Notes: a model not told the origin generated them from the letters alone. Shown: positions 24,001 through 31,510, numbered from the stretch's first letter. The stretch: 58,225 nt of DNA from an uncultured bacterium (GCA_902826945.1 CADEGS010000006.1:12869-71093), one strand, 5' to 3'. Made by a program: numbers and translations.

Positions 24001-24059
24001 CCGAGATCCGCGCCAACGGCAGCGAGACCCGCCTGGAGGTGCTGGACCGCGGCGAGTAG
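18096..24059 (+). CDS. Bacterial alpha-2-macroglobulin with thioester motif
   Basis: 1987 residues with an N-terminal signal peptide (LAALALLFAAGAAARAL). A TPR-like stretch covers about residues 30-260. Macroglobulin-like domains follow: MG2-like YRPGDLVQWKVVA near 535, a bait-region-type segment near 920 (VVDKDTFVEGDEAAF), and the A2M domain near 1185 (ALWLPDVVTDEDG). A Gly/Ser/Ala-rich flexible stretch around 1140-1180 may contain the bait. The thioester motif YGCTEQT has its cysteine at residue 1414, inside the alpha-toroid. A C-terminal receptor-binding-like domain ends the protein. Such proteins trap proteases in the periplasm or at the cell surface. No penicillin-binding protein PbpC gene is adjacent, unlike the classical proteobacterial pair. 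Confidence 0.93.
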   Translation: MKRLRSTVLAALALLFAAGAAARALPASPPQDAAALLRQADALFDEGSFARALALYEQAAQATLEPAQARWVRLRAPDARWRSAAASPGADTSELDRAERELRALVDEAQRAEQRDRVWAEAAESLGDFYWRDERRDFGSAWGFYSQALAFWARSSELDLARGHYLRIVEHASRPSWYDARWGHGAYGNALPRDVLANVLAIAPDDGWRAWAHYALGTSYANDGAPQHAARALSELEQVIALGKASEWYDDALFQSAVFLETRGRVEWNEQGSQVWVPDYAAAATFYRRLLDELRAGETRYRREATERLRGITAASLSVSVERFFLPGSEVPYALAWRNVASVELSLVPFDLTRDVPHDGEDRGDWLARVPLAGREAVARWTHDTQDTGEHRPGTAQLYLEPKPAPGAYVLVARAGGEESRALVLVSDLALTVKATGRRLLAWATDLQGGAPRAGARLHLWQRFHDGRDWRWRALDATSGEDGTWLFELQSEASNVQYFLAARAGDAQAFVQGGAWSQGSGAEGWRTYVTTDRPAYRPGDLVQWKVVAREQAVAGYRTPVGETLAWELLDPQGASVAKGEGALSAFGTLWGSLQTRADMALGEYQVRFERVRQGGRDWIGQASVFRLEEYKLPEFEVAVSTPEREEGGPRVYVLGDEVTLDVTGSYYFGGPVAGAEVEVFVYQRPFYRYVPLRRDYPWLYEEERGRAWWGGPGQQVLHQTLRTDADGRAQVRFETPVQNGQDLEYTVEARMTDASRREVVGQKSVRVTRTEHAVQLTSEHQVHRPGSPVTIDVRAADANDRGVVAEGTLRAQRQRWVEVWTDPSGRRVLGDELERLRREDRLPPPGTGGWQRVFAGYESESVAETTLTTNAAGEARWTFTPPRAGHYRVRWSGRDGRGTPIEAETRVLVADEASTDLGYRAGGIEIVVDKDTFVEGDEAAFVLLADQSGRWVLVTVEAGELLRHEVVRMEGSAKLMRLPIDASHVPNFWLTATSVSGGQAHRAQEQVVVPPTKRFLDVEARFAQEAFEPGAEGELRVLVRDHQGRPVRAELSLAVYDAAVEAIGADLAGDPRRFFYGDRRGLSVSTQTSLDGGRFVKLERKDGPDERGEYRGPGDSAPGKDGWFLGQGNRDEMSALGYAASDAAAAPMAKSAMREGDARQRAAPSAVAEAAGPAGGGAAEPTVRVRSDFRDTALWLPDVVTDEDGSATVRVPFPDATSRWQARVRGCDAGASVGQGEASARTRLPLIARLQAPRFFRVGDECLVSANLNNNTDAPLSARVTLAAEGLELLGRLSGGALADAAAPFAIEVPAGGVARVDWRVRAREHGTARLELSALAGELGDAVRRELSVLPHGIEALVARAGKLPAEADGLGLDLALPPWSPGSLVFDVQLTPSLAVTMLDALPYLVDYPYGCTEQTLSRFLPSAIVAATLRERGLSAADAMERVFGGIEREFADKTHPPGKQPLERLGEMTAQGLERLYDFQHSDGGWGWWKDGESDSYMTAYVVWGLALGRDAGLDVRAGALENGARWLALHLVELEQAPDLAAWSLHALAAYGRPIPEQGAQAFVDKAFERLWSQRERLNACSTALFTLAAAGLERTDQAQVLARNLANGVRLDRTPDTSIVQRGAGASQPYVLATAHWGEERSWWRWSDGAVESTAFALRALLAVDPQSDLVVPAMNWLVKNRRGAQWSNTRDTAISVLALDEYLSKSGELDAEGAYELLVNGERAGSVSVSRGDLLRAPSVVRVPEERLREGANRVELRRVGGAGALYFAVQARLFSLEEPIAARGNEIFVRRQYYKLVGRPTLLAGTVFDRVPLADGDTVASGERVEVVLTVEAKNDLEYILFEDHKPAGLEAVGLQSGAPAFARELRADEARARFAEAGSQDAERRRAGAPREGLTPETGGPEGGLTGRSRWIHQELRDTRVVSFLDRLPQGFWELRYDLRAEVPGRFHGLPLEAHAMYVPEIRANGSETRLEVLDRGE

Positions 24060-24078
24060 GGGTGCAGGTGACGCGCGC

Positions 24079-24111
24079 GGCCGCGACGCGACCCTGCTCG
24101 AGGTCGCGGCC
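24079..24111 (+). terminator. Hairpin downstream of the alpha-2-macroglobulin gene
   Basis: A perfect 9-bp stem GGCCGCGAC / GTCGCGGCC closes at 24079-24111, starting 20 bp after the stop codon. There is no T tract. The remaining gap to 24303 holds no convincing gene. Confidence 0.5.
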
Positions 24112-24303
24112 GAGCGGGCTCGCTTCATGGGCACCGGGATCGGGAGGGGACGGGGTTACGTCTCGGGAGCAGCCTTGCACGTCGGCGGGCGCTCGCCCCG
24201 GTGCCGGCGTCCGCGGCGAGCCGCAGCGCGGCAGGCATGCGACTTGCGCCAGGACCCGGATCCTGCTCGCTTCGTCCCTGCTCTTCGCAGATCGGTGCTC
24301 TCG

Positions 24304-26976
24304 ATGCTCGTCTCCCTCGCGCTCCTCTTCTTGCCCGCTTTCCTTCAGCGCGGAGAGGAGCCCATCTGCCAGCCGAAGACCTACGCGTCGCCCTCCGGGG
24401 AGGTCGAGCTCTTCGTCGATCCCTCGCGCCCGACGGGAGCCGGGCCCGCGCGCTACCGGCTGACGCGCCGCGGGAAGGAGCTCTGGGCCGGCGAGCGGCC
24501 CTTCACCCTGTGGCAGGCCGTCGTCGCCGACGACGGGCGCATCGGCGGGTATGCCTACTCGCAGGGGCTCTCCTCCTGGCAAGGGGGGACCTTCCGCGTC
24601 GTGGCGCTCTCGAGCGAGGGAACGACTCTCCTCGAGGACGCTCGCCAGCGCGTGCCCTCGCGCTCTCTCCACGGCCTCCCGGATCCCCAGGCCAGGGGGA
24701 TCTTCCTCGACCCCGCGAGCGAGGGGTTCGTCGTCCGGATCGAAGATCCCGACCCGAACCGTGGGAGCGAGGAGTGGTGGGGCTATCCCTTCCAGACCGC
24801 AAGCGAGGCCTCGACGCGAGCCGCCGTCGGAGGTCGCTCCGTCGAGCGGCCCGAGGCCTTCCACGATCCCGAGATCCGCCGCTGGCGCCGGATCCAGGAC
24901 GCTCGGGCGCTCCAGGGGTCTCCGCTGCGCCTGGTGTGGTGGTGGCGCCATGCCTACGACGAGGCGCTCGGTCGGGCGCACGTCGGAGCGACCTTCTCGC
25001 TGGTCGACGGCGGTTGCGCGGAGGTGTGGTCGATGGACCTTCCCGACGACTACGCGGTGCCCGACGACGCGGATGCGCAGCATGCGCTCGGCCGGCGCGT
25101 CATGGAGCTGGGTGCGCTGCTCGACGTGCAGCCCGAAGGACGCTTCTCGGTGTGGTGCGTCGAGCGCCGCGTCCGGCTCGACCTGCGCGTGCGAGCGGCA
25201 GACGAGCCGGGGCGCTGGGTCGTGGAGACGCTCGGCGAGCGCGCCTGGGATCCGCCGCCGAGGAAGGCGCCCGAGCCGGCCCCCGCGATCGAGCTCGCGC
25301 TGCTCGGGAGCGTCGTCCTCGAGGAGCAAGAGGATCGTGGGAGCCTCGGCCCGGTGACCGCCTTCGGCTTTGCTCCGGGGGGTACGCTGCGCCTCTGGCG
25401 CTGGAAGAGCGTCGACGAGGGCGAGCTCGTGACCCTGGATGCGACGGGCGTGGCGGTCGGCACCGCGCGCGTCGATCTGTCCGACCTCCATGACCTCCAG
25501 GTGCGGTGCTGGCCGCTCGCCCAGGGACGCTGGCTTCTGACCGCCGGCGGGTGGGGTGGCGAGGGACGCTGCGCGGTCGCGCTCGTGGACGAGGCGACGG
25601 GAGAGCGCGTCGCGTCCGCGGAATGGCGCGACGCGTCGTTCGAGGCGGTCTCCGCGCGCCCCGACGGCGGGTTCGTCGCGCTCATCGGGTGGGCGGGGTC
25701 AAGCGGCAGGCAGACGCTCCTCGCTGTCGACCGCGGCCTGCGGATCCTGTGGCGGGTCGAGCAGGACTACCGGGATCCGGCCAAGCTGTTCAGCCCGGAG
25801 GGCGTCGCCGTCACGCCGGAGGGGCACGTCGCGGTCGTGGACACGATCCGCAAGTCGATCCAGATCTTCGATGCCGACGGCGGCTACCTGGAAACGCTCG
25901 ACCTCGCGTCGCTGCTCCCCGCGCCGCCGAGCTATCCCTGTGGCCTGGACACGGATCCATCGGGTGGGCTTCTCCTGTTCGACTTCGAGGGCCCGAACCC
26001 GCTCGTGCGCCTGGGAGAGAGGGGAGAGGTCCGAGCCGCGCTCTCGGTCACGCCGCCGAAGGAGATCTCGCTCGGTCGCCTCGCGCAGCGCGCACGCGTG
26101 GCGCCGGACGGCGCGCTGTGGACGACCGACGAGAACGCCCTCCTGCGCCTGGACGCGGACGGACGGGTGGACGCGGTCGTGGGTCGGCTCCCGTCCCCGG
26201 AGCGCCTCGCACGCCGGGGAGCGACCTGCATCGACCACCTCGGACGCGTGCTGATCCAGGACGCGAAGACGGGCTGCTTGCACGCCTTCGACGCCAGCGG
26301 AGCGCGCCTCTTCGTCGCGCGTCCGGACCCGGGCGACTTCGAGCGGATCACGGGGATCGAGACGCTCTCGGTCGAGCCCGACGGAACGGTGCACGTGCCC
26401 TCGGACGCGCGGCGGGCCACGGTCCGCTTCTCCACGCAGGGGACGCGCCTGGGGCTCGGCCGGAGTCGCGGCGACCTCTCCTCCCCGCTCCCCGACGCCT
26501 TCGCATCCGAAGGCAGCCGCTGGGAGGAGCGCGAGCGCGGATTCGACGGCAGCGAGCTGCGCCACGTCGCGGACCGTCGGACCCTGGCCGAGGTGCGCCG
26601 CACGGTTGCCGGCCGCTGGTTCGACCATTCCGGCGTGAGGGCCTTCGCCGCCGACCGCTCCGGCGGGCTCGTCGTCCTGCACGCGGGACGCGAGCCCGAG
26701 CTCGACCGTGGCGTCTCCTTCTACGACGCCGACGGGACGCCGCGGGGCATGGCCCCTCTCGCGGGCAACCGGCTGGCCGTCTGCGACCGCTGGGTCGCGG
26801 TGAGCGACTTCGGGTGCGAGGCGCAGCTCCTGCGCCGCTCCGACGGCTCCGTGCGCTCCTTCGTCGCCCCGGTCGAGAAGGGGAGCGCCTGCACGTTCGG
26901 GTTCTCGCCCGACGGGAGCGAGCTGTGGGTCGTCGCGTCCGCAGGACCGACCCTCTACCGCTTCGCGCTTCCTTGA
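24304..26976 (+). CDS. Large secreted protein with NHL/beta-propeller-like repeats
   Basis: 890 residues from ATG 24304, where a signal peptide starts immediately (MLVSLALLFLPAFLQRG); GTG 24295 is an alternative. Residues 1-330 are of unrecognised fold. From about residue 340 a WD/NHL-like propeller follows, clearest at about 495 (SPEGVAVTPEGHVAVVDT), with further blades through the C-terminus (FGFSPDGSELWVVAS). No catalytic motif was recognised. The stop codon lies exactly where the truncated parE remnant on the other strand loses similarity, so the original 3' end may have been altered. It may act as an extracellular scaffold or sensor. Confidence 0.75.
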   Translation: MLVSLALLFLPAFLQRGEEPICQPKTYASPSGEVELFVDPSRPTGAGPARYRLTRRGKELWAGERPFTLWQAVVADDGRIGGYAYSQGLSSWQGGTFRVVALSSEGTTLLEDARQRVPSRSLHGLPDPQARGIFLDPASEGFVVRIEDPDPNRGSEEWWGYPFQTASEASTRAAVGGRSVERPEAFHDPEIRRWRRIQDARALQGSPLRLVWWWRHAYDEALGRAHVGATFSLVDGGCAEVWSMDLPDDYAVPDDADAQHALGRRVMELGALLDVQPEGRFSVWCVERRVRLDLRVRAADEPGRWVVETLGERAWDPPPRKAPEPAPAIELALLGSVVLEEQEDRGSLGPVTAFGFAPGGTLRLWRWKSVDEGELVTLDATGVAVGTARVDLSDLHDLQVRCWPLAQGRWLLTAGGWGGEGRCAVALVDEATGERVASAEWRDASFEAVSARPDGGFVALIGWAGSSGRQTLLAVDRGLRILWRVEQDYRDPAKLFSPEGVAVTPEGHVAVVDTIRKSIQIFDADGGYLETLDLASLLPAPPSYPCGLDTDPSGGLLLFDFEGPNPLVRLGERGEVRAALSVTPPKEISLGRLAQRARVAPDGALWTTDENALLRLDADGRVDAVVGRLPSPERLARRGATCIDHLGRVLIQDAKTGCLHAFDASGARLFVARPDPGDFERITGIETLSVEPDGTVHVPSDARRATVRFSTQGTRLGLGRSRGDLSSPLPDAFASEGSRWEERERGFDGSELRHVADRRTLAEVRRTVAGRWFDHSGVRAFAADRSGGLVVLHAGREPELDRGVSFYDADGTPRGMAPLAGNRLAVCDRWVAVSDFGCEAQLLRRSDGSVRSFVAPVEKGSACTFGFSPDGSELWVVASAGPTLYRFALP

Positions 26977-27056
26977 GAGAGGCTGTCCTTGGCGATGTGG
27001 TCTGCAAGGGCAAGAAGGTCTGCTTGTGCTGGCTCCGTGAGCCGGTAGTGGGCCAT
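26955..27056 (-). pseudogene. ParE/RelE-superfamily toxin remnant (33 codons)
   Basis: The ATG lies 10 bp after the parD stop, in the usual antitoxin-toxin order. The first 26-27 codons read like the N-terminus of ParE (MAHYRLTEPAQADLLALADH, then IAKDSLS). After that the frame runs into the antisense of the propeller gene and hits TAG at 26955-26957. A normal ParE has about 95-100 residues, so the catalytic fold cannot form. The junction with foreign sequence lies at about 26976-26980, at the stop of the neighbouring gene. It is too short for standard gene calling. Confidence 0.75.
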
Positions 27057-27066
27057 CGAAGCCGAT

Positions 27067-27315
27067 CTACTTCTCCTTGCGCTTCTTGCTCAAGCGGGCT
27101 CGCACCTCGGCGAAGGCGTCGTCACCGTCGATGAACTTGCCGGCCTTGGCGGCAGCCAGGCCCTCGGCGATCTTCGAGCGGACCTCGGATCGCCACTGCT
27201 CCTCTTCTTCGAGTAGCCGGAGCGCCGCGCGCACCACGTCGGAGGCCGAGCCGTAGCGGCCTGACTCAACCCGTTCACGGACGAAGTCCTCGTACTTTCC
27301 GAGACTGACGTTCAT
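27067..27315 (-). CDS. parD: ParD-family antitoxin (orphan)
   Basis: 82 residues from ATG 27315. An N-terminal ribbon-helix-helix DNA-binding domain ([16 protein letters not shown], then [21 protein letters not shown]) is followed by a charged C-terminal tail ([16 protein letters not shown]) that would wrap the toxin. This is the CC2985/ParD-like antitoxin family. A longer open frame from 27360 would run through the operator, so the internal ATG is preferred. The toxin gene right after it is truncated, leaving the antitoxin alone. Its local base composition is less GC-rich than its neighbours. It probably still binds the inverted repeat in front of it. Confidence 0.9.
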   Translation of the reverse strand: MNVSLGKYEDFVRERVESGRYGSASDVVRAALRLLEEEEQWRSEVRSKIAEGLAAAKAGKFIDGDDAFAEVRARLSKKRKEK

Positions 27316-27332
27316 GAGCCAGGAGTAGCCCG

Positions 27333-27361
27333 GATGTCGGATCATGTCAAGATCCGACATC
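27333..27361. promoter_or_regulatory. Perfect inverted repeat, likely ParD operator
   Basis: The 11-bp arms GATGTCGGATC (27333-27343) and GATCCGACATC (27351-27361) are exact reverse complements with a 7-bp spacer. The site ends 18 bp upstream of the parD ATG. ParD-type antitoxins autorepress through such palindromes. The AT content here is raised, consistent with a promoter. Confidence 0.75.
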
Positions 27362-27370
27362 GACCGCCAT

Positions 27371-27850
27371 TCACGGCTGGGTGCGCGCCCTGTCGATGGC
27401 GGCGACGTCGATCTTGCCCATCGTCATCATCGCCTCGAAGGCGCGCTTCGCCTCGGCGCCGCCGGCGGCGAGGGCGTCGGTCAGCGTGCGCGGCGTGATC
27501 TGCCACGAGAGGCCCCAGCGGTCCTTGCACCAGCCGCACTGGCTCTCCTGGCCGCCGTTCTCGACGATCGCGTTCCAGTAGCGGTCGGTCTCCTCCTGGT
27601 CGTCGGTCGCGACCTGGAAGGAGAAGGCCTCGCTGTGGCGGAACGCTGGACCGCCGTTCAGGCCCATGCACGGGATGCCGAGCACCGTGAAGTGCACCGT
27701 CAGCACGTCGCCCTTCTTCCCGTCGGGGTAGTCGCCGGGCGCGCGGTGGACGGCGAGCAGCTCGCTGCCCGGGAAGGTCTCGCAGTAGAAGCGCGCGGCG
27801 TCCTCCGCGTCCTTGTCGAACCAGAGGCAGATCGTGTTCTTGGGGGTCAT
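27371..27850 (-). CDS. VOC-superfamily (PhnB-like) protein
   Basis: 159 residues from ATG 27850. It matches the 3-demethylubiquinone-9 3-methyltransferase-like/PhnB family of the vicinal oxygen chelate fold: [20 protein letters not shown] near the N-terminus, then [17 protein letters not shown] and WGLSWQITP. The name is historical; no methyltransferase activity is implied. The fold binds metal or small ligands. It stands alone, 10 bp from the parD operator, and is divergent from a desaturase pair. Confidence 0.9.
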   Translation of the reverse strand: MTPKNTICLWFDKDAEDAARFYCETFPGSELLAVHRAPGDYPDGKKGDVLTVHFTVLGIPCMGLNGGPAFRHSEAFSFQVATDDQEETDRYWNAIVENGGQESQCGWCKDRWGLSWQITPRTLTDALAAGGAEAKRAFEAMMTMGKIDVAAIDRARTQP

Positions 27851-28138
27851 GGTCTCGGGCTCCGCTCGGGGGGAATAGGGAGGATACGCCCCGAGGGCAA
27901 CAGGGAGACGATGTCGCTCGCGGGTCGCGCGGCCAGACGGGCGAGCCTCGCGTTGCACGACTTGCAGAAGGACCTCGAGCCGCGAGCAACGCTCCTCCCG
28001 CGCCGCCCCGGGCTCCGATAGCGGAGCAGCGCTCCCGACCGACCCGCTCCGCCTCGGGTAGAGTTCGATCGACCCGCAACCGACCGCCGGCGCCTGAGGG
28101 GGGCGCGGCGGGTGCGGAAACCGCTTCCCGCTTCCGCC

Positions 28139-28324
28139 ATGCTCGCTTCCGACGACCCGCTCTACGTTCCGCTGTCCACGGCCGCCCGCGTGCGCTTCGC
28201 GCTCGAGCACGCCCTCCTGCCGCTCGCCGTGCTGGCGCTGGTGGCCGGCACGCTCCTGTGGGGGCCGTACGTCGGCATGGGCATCACCGCCATCGCGTGG
28301 CGCCTCCTGACGCGCTTCGCGTGA
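28139..28324 (+). CDS. Small membrane protein preceding a desaturase
   Basis: 61 residues from ATG 28139; GTG 28112 would add nine residues. There is one or two hydrophobic helices (LPLAVLALVAGTLLW and MGITAIAWRLL). Its TGA overlaps the GTG start of the desaturase gene by four bases (GTGA), which argues that it is real and co-translated. No family was recognised. It could be a partner or chaperone of the desaturase. Confidence 0.6.
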   Translation: MLASDDPLYVPLSTAARVRFALEHALLPLAVLALVAGTLLWGPYVGMGITAIAWRLLTRFA

Positions 28325-29367
28325 GCCCCGTGCGCCCGCCCCCGCCGCGATCGCGACGGTTGCGCCGTCCGGAGGACGCCGCCGGCGTGCTCTTCTCGGC
28401 CCTCGTGTGGGCGGCGTACCTGCTGGCCTTCGCGCTGTTCGCGATCCCCGGGCTGCTCGAGCTGCGCGCGTTCGCCGACCGCGTCGCGTTCGCGATGGCG
28501 GCCGGTCTGCTGCTGGGGCTCGCGGGCGGCGCCAACGTGGCGTTCAACCTGCACAACCACGTGCACCGGCCCTTCTTCCGCTCGGAGCGCGCGAACGCGT
28601 GGTTCGAGCGGCTGACCGCGCTCACCGCCGGCTGGCCGGCCTTCCTGTGGGCGCACCTGCACCGCACGCACCACGAGCGCGTGCAGGCGGGCGACGACTG
28701 GAGCTCGCCGCGCGTGCGCCGCGACGGCCGCGTCGAGAGCCTGACGGTCTTCTGCCTCCTCGGCTGGCCGCTGCGCGCCTTCCGCCATCTGAAGAAGGAC
28801 CTCGAGTCCGGCCGCATCTGCGACGGAGCGCGCGCGCGGGCGGAGCTGAAGCTCTTCGTCTACCTCTGGTGCGTCCCCGCGCTGCTCGGCGTGGAGGGCC
28901 TGCTCGGCCTGTGGGTGCTGCCGCACCTGGTCGCGAACCTGGTCGTGCTGCCGTCGCTCACGTACGCGGCCGCCGCCGGCGCGCGCCGCTCGGGCGGCGA
29001 GCGCTCGCTGACGCGCGCGAACACGTTCCTCGGGCCGGTCTTCGACCGGCTCTCGTTCCACTGGGGCCTGGCCTCGACGCACTACGCCTGGCCGCAGGTC
29101 CACTGGTCGCGCCTGCCGCGCGTGCACGAGCGCGAGCGCGCACGCATGGTCGACGAGGGCACGCACGTGCTGCCCTACGGCGCCTTCCAGGCCACCGAGG
29201 TCCTGGGCGGCATGCTGGCGAGCGCCGCCGGGCAGCTCGAGTTCGCCCGCACGCAGGCGCGCGACTACGGCACGCCGATCGGCGTGTGGTCGCCGCCCGA
29301 GCGCACGGCGGCGGCCGAGGCGGCCGCCGCGCCCGAGCGCACGCCGGCGCGCGAGCGCGCGGCCTGA
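28321..29367 (+). CDS. Fatty-acid desaturase-like membrane protein
   Basis: 348 residues from GTG 28321. Histidine boxes typical of membrane diiron desaturases/hydroxylases are present: HNHVHRP, HLHRTHHE, and a degenerate third box HYAWPQVHWSRLP where HxxHH is usual. Hydrophobic segments surround them (VLFSALVWAAYLLAFALFAI and LLGVEGLLGLWVLP). It probably desaturates or hydroxylates a lipid acyl chain in the inner membrane. It is translationally coupled to the small membrane protein and followed 39 bp later by a thioesterase gene, suggesting a lipid-related cluster. The altered third box lowers certainty about activity. Confidence 0.8.
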   Translation: MSPVRPPPPRSRRLRRPEDAAGVLFSALVWAAYLLAFALFAIPGLLELRAFADRVAFAMAAGLLLGLAGGANVAFNLHNHVHRPFFRSERANAWFERLTALTAGWPAFLWAHLHRTHHERVQAGDDWSSPRVRRDGRVESLTVFCLLGWPLRAFRHLKKDLESGRICDGARARAELKLFVYLWCVPALLGVEGLLGLWVLPHLVANLVVLPSLTYAAAAGARRSGGERSLTRANTFLGPVFDRLSFHWGLASTHYAWPQVHWSRLPRVHERERARMVDEGTHVLPYGAFQATEVLGGMLASAAGQLEFARTQARDYGTPIGVWSPPERTAAAEAAAAPERTPARERAA

Positions 29368-29406
29368 GCGCTCGGCGCGCGGGCGCGCCCGCCCTATCCT
29401 GGGCGT

Positions 29407-29862
29407 ATGGCGTTCGAGGCTCCCGACCCCGCGTTCGAGGCCAAGGTGCGCGCGAGCTTCGTGCGCCAGCGCGTCATGGCGCTCTTCGGCGCCGAGCTCG
29501 TGCGCGTCGAGCCGGGGCTGGTCGAGATCGGGCTCGCGTGGCGCGAGGACCTGACGCAGCAGCACGGCTTCCTGCACGCGGGCGTCACGAGCGCGATCGC
29601 CGACAGCGCGGGCGGCTACGCGTCGTTCTCGCTCATGCCGGCGGGCTCCTCGATCCTGACGATCGAGTACAAGGTCAACCTGCTCGCGCCCGCGGCGGGC
29701 GAGCGCTTCCTCGCCGTGGGCCGCGTGCTGCGCCCCGGGCGACGCGTCACGACGTGCGAGATCGAGGTGCTCGCGCTGCGCGGCGACACGCGCAAGCCGT
29801 GCCTGATCGGCCTGCAGACGACGCTCTGCCTGCCCGAGACGCCCGACCTGCCGGCGGGCTGA
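29407..29862 (+). CDS. PaaI-like hotdog thioesterase
   Basis: 151 residues, single hotdog domain. The key segment QQHGFLHAGVTSAIADSAGGYAS carries the HGGxx-type loop and the catalytic acidic residue of PaaI/4-hydroxybenzoyl-CoA thioesterases. SILTIEYKVNLLAPA is the second family signature. It hydrolyses acyl- or aryl-CoA esters; the substrate cannot be told from sequence. It is same-strand with the desaturase upstream. Confidence 0.9.
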   Translation: MAFEAPDPAFEAKVRASFVRQRVMALFGAELVRVEPGLVEIGLAWREDLTQQHGFLHAGVTSAIADSAGGYASFSLMPAGSSILTIEYKVNLLAPAAGERFLAVGRVLRPGRRVTTCEIEVLALRGDTRKPCLIGLQTTLCLPETPDLPAG

Positions 29863-29895
29863 GCGACGGGCGGCTCGCGGCGCGGCGCCGGCCGC

Positions 29896-31506
29896 TCAGG
29901 GCACGAGCGGCGCGGGCGCGCCGACCTGCAGCGTGATCGTGGCCTGCGTCAGGCCGAAGGCGTTGCGCGCGGTGACGCGGTAGTCGCGCGCGGCCTGCAC
30001 GACGTTCGGCTTGCCGTGGATCACGCCGCTGCGCGGGTGGAGCTGCAAGCCCTCGGGGCGCAGGCGCGGCTCGCGGGCGCGCTTCACGACCCAGGCGATC
30101 ACGGTGTCCCAGAACGGGACGATCGAGGGGATGTCGAGGAAGCGGCCCGGGAAGGTGCCCGTGACGAGCGGCGCCAGCACGCCGAGCGACGCCACCGCGT
30201 CGGGGTGCACGTGCAGCTCGGTGCGCAGCGTGTGCAGGAACGGCTCGCGCAGGCGCAGGAGCGCGACCAGCATGGCGGCGTTCCACAGGTCGTGGACCGA
30301 CGGCGCGCCGAGCGCGCCGCGCAGCGCGGGGTGCTCGTCGGGCTCGAGCGAGAAGTCGTCCGAGCCGAGCGGCTCGTCGCAGGCGACGAAGCACGGCACG
30401 AGCGGCACGCGCGAGGTGTCGCGCAGGAGCGTGCGCAGCGGCGAGGCCTGGTCGCGGATCTCGGGGTCGACGTCGGAGAGGTCCTGCGCGTCGTGCCCGG
30501 GGTTCGACACGCTCTCGAAGTGCGGGTTCGCGATCTGCCAGTCGTCCCGCTGCGCGACGAAGGACGTGATCGGATCGAGCGCGACGACGCCCGCGACCGA
30601 CGTGTCGCGGCGCTCCTGCGACGTGCCGCCGGGCGTCGCGAGGTCGGGGTGCAGCGCGATCCAGAGCGCGATCTGCGCGCCGGCGCTGATCCCGAGCAGG
30701 AAGATGCGGCCCGGGTCGAGCGGGTAGAGCGACTGGTCCTTGATCCACTGGATCGCCTGCACGAGCTCCTTGTCGGGCAGCGTCTGCGTCGCGTCCTCCC
30801 AGCGGCCGCTCGGGTGCCCCGGCGGGTAGAACCAGGCCGGCGCGATCGGGTTGCCGTCGTTGCCGCTCGTGTTCGCGCCGACGTCGAGCACGGCCAGCCC
30901 GGCGTTGATCGCCTTCGAGAGCAGCGAGCCGCCGGGGTCGTTCGGCGCGTCGGGGTCGATCGCGCCGCGCACGGCCGAGCCCGCCCAGCCGGCGACGCCG
31001 GTCACGAGCAAGACCGGCCAGCCCGTCGGCGGCGGCGTGCCCGCGGGCAGGTAGACGTCGAGCAGGGCGAGCCCGATCAGCGGCAGGTGGCCGGGCAGCG
31101 CCGACGCGCCGAGCGGCACGCCGCCGCCGAAGCGCACCGCCGCGGGCACGAACGGCTTGTAGGGGATCGGCGTCGGGTTGACCGGGTGCAGGATGCCGGG
31201 CCGCGGCAGCGGTGCGAGCTCGATCCCGGGCCAGAAGGCGTTCGGCAGCGGCGGGTTGACCGTCCAGCGCTCAACCCGGTTCTGGACGCTCGGGTGCAGC
31301 GGCGCGACCGGCGACGCGGTCGTGAGCTGGAACGAGCGCCCCGGATAGCTCAGCGCCTGCGGCGCGAGCGGCGCGTCCGGCTGCGCGCCGAGGTCGATCG
31401 CGCCGTGGCGCACCACGCCGGCGATCGGTCGCGGGCGGACGTCGGTCGCGTCGGGCGTGCGGGGGGCACGGGCCGCGGAGCCCTCGGGCGCTTTCCTCTT
31501 CGCCAT
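29896..31506 (-). CDS. Alpha/beta hydrolase (esterase) with C-terminal Ig-like segment
   Basis: 536 residues. No signal peptide is obvious; the N-terminus is Lys/Arg-rich. A carboxylesterase-type alpha/beta hydrolase core covers about residues 130-390, with the nucleophile motif GISAGAQ preceded by an LPDKELVQAIQWIKDQ helix. The last 70 residues (LHPRSGVIHGKPN, then ARNAFGLTQATITLQV) resemble a putative Ig (He_PIG-like) repeat. It begins 4 bp after the reductase gene stop and is the last gene of a three-gene operon. Substrate and localisation are unknown. Confidence 0.78.
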   Translation of the reverse strand: MAKRKAPEGSAARAPRTPDATDVRPRPIAGVVRHGAIDLGAQPDAPLAPQALSYPGRSFQLTTASPVAPLHPSVQNRVERWTVNPPLPNAFWPGIELAPLPRPGILHPVNPTPIPYKPFVPAAVRFGGGVPLGASALPGHLPLIGLALLDVYLPAGTPPPTGWPVLLVTGVAGWAGSAVRGAIDPDAPNDPGGSLLSKAINAGLAVLDVGANTSGNDGNPIAPAWFYPPGHPSGRWEDATQTLPDKELVQAIQWIKDQSLYPLDPGRIFLLGISAGAQIALWIALHPDLATPGGTSQERRDTSVAGVVALDPITSFVAQRDDWQIANPHFESVSNPGHDAQDLSDVDPEIRDQASPLRTLLRDTSRVPLVPCFVACDEPLGSDDFSLEPDEHPALRGALGAPSVHDLWNAAMLVALLRLREPFLHTLRTELHVHPDAVASLGVLAPLVTGTFPGRFLDIPSIVPFWDTVIAWVVKRAREPRLRPEGLQLHPRSGVIHGKPNVVQAARDYRVTARNAFGLTQATITLQVGAPAPLVP

Positions 31507-31510
31507 GGCG

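Noticed and set aside
17703..24134. 2143-codon open frame antisense to the alpha-2-macroglobulin gene
   Set aside because: The opposite strand carries a complete, recognisable family protein. The antisense product is low-complexity Arg/Ala/Leu/Gly.
27316..27360. Longer ParD starting at 27360
   Set aside because: The added residues run through the perfect palindrome and are not part of the ribbon-helix-helix family start.
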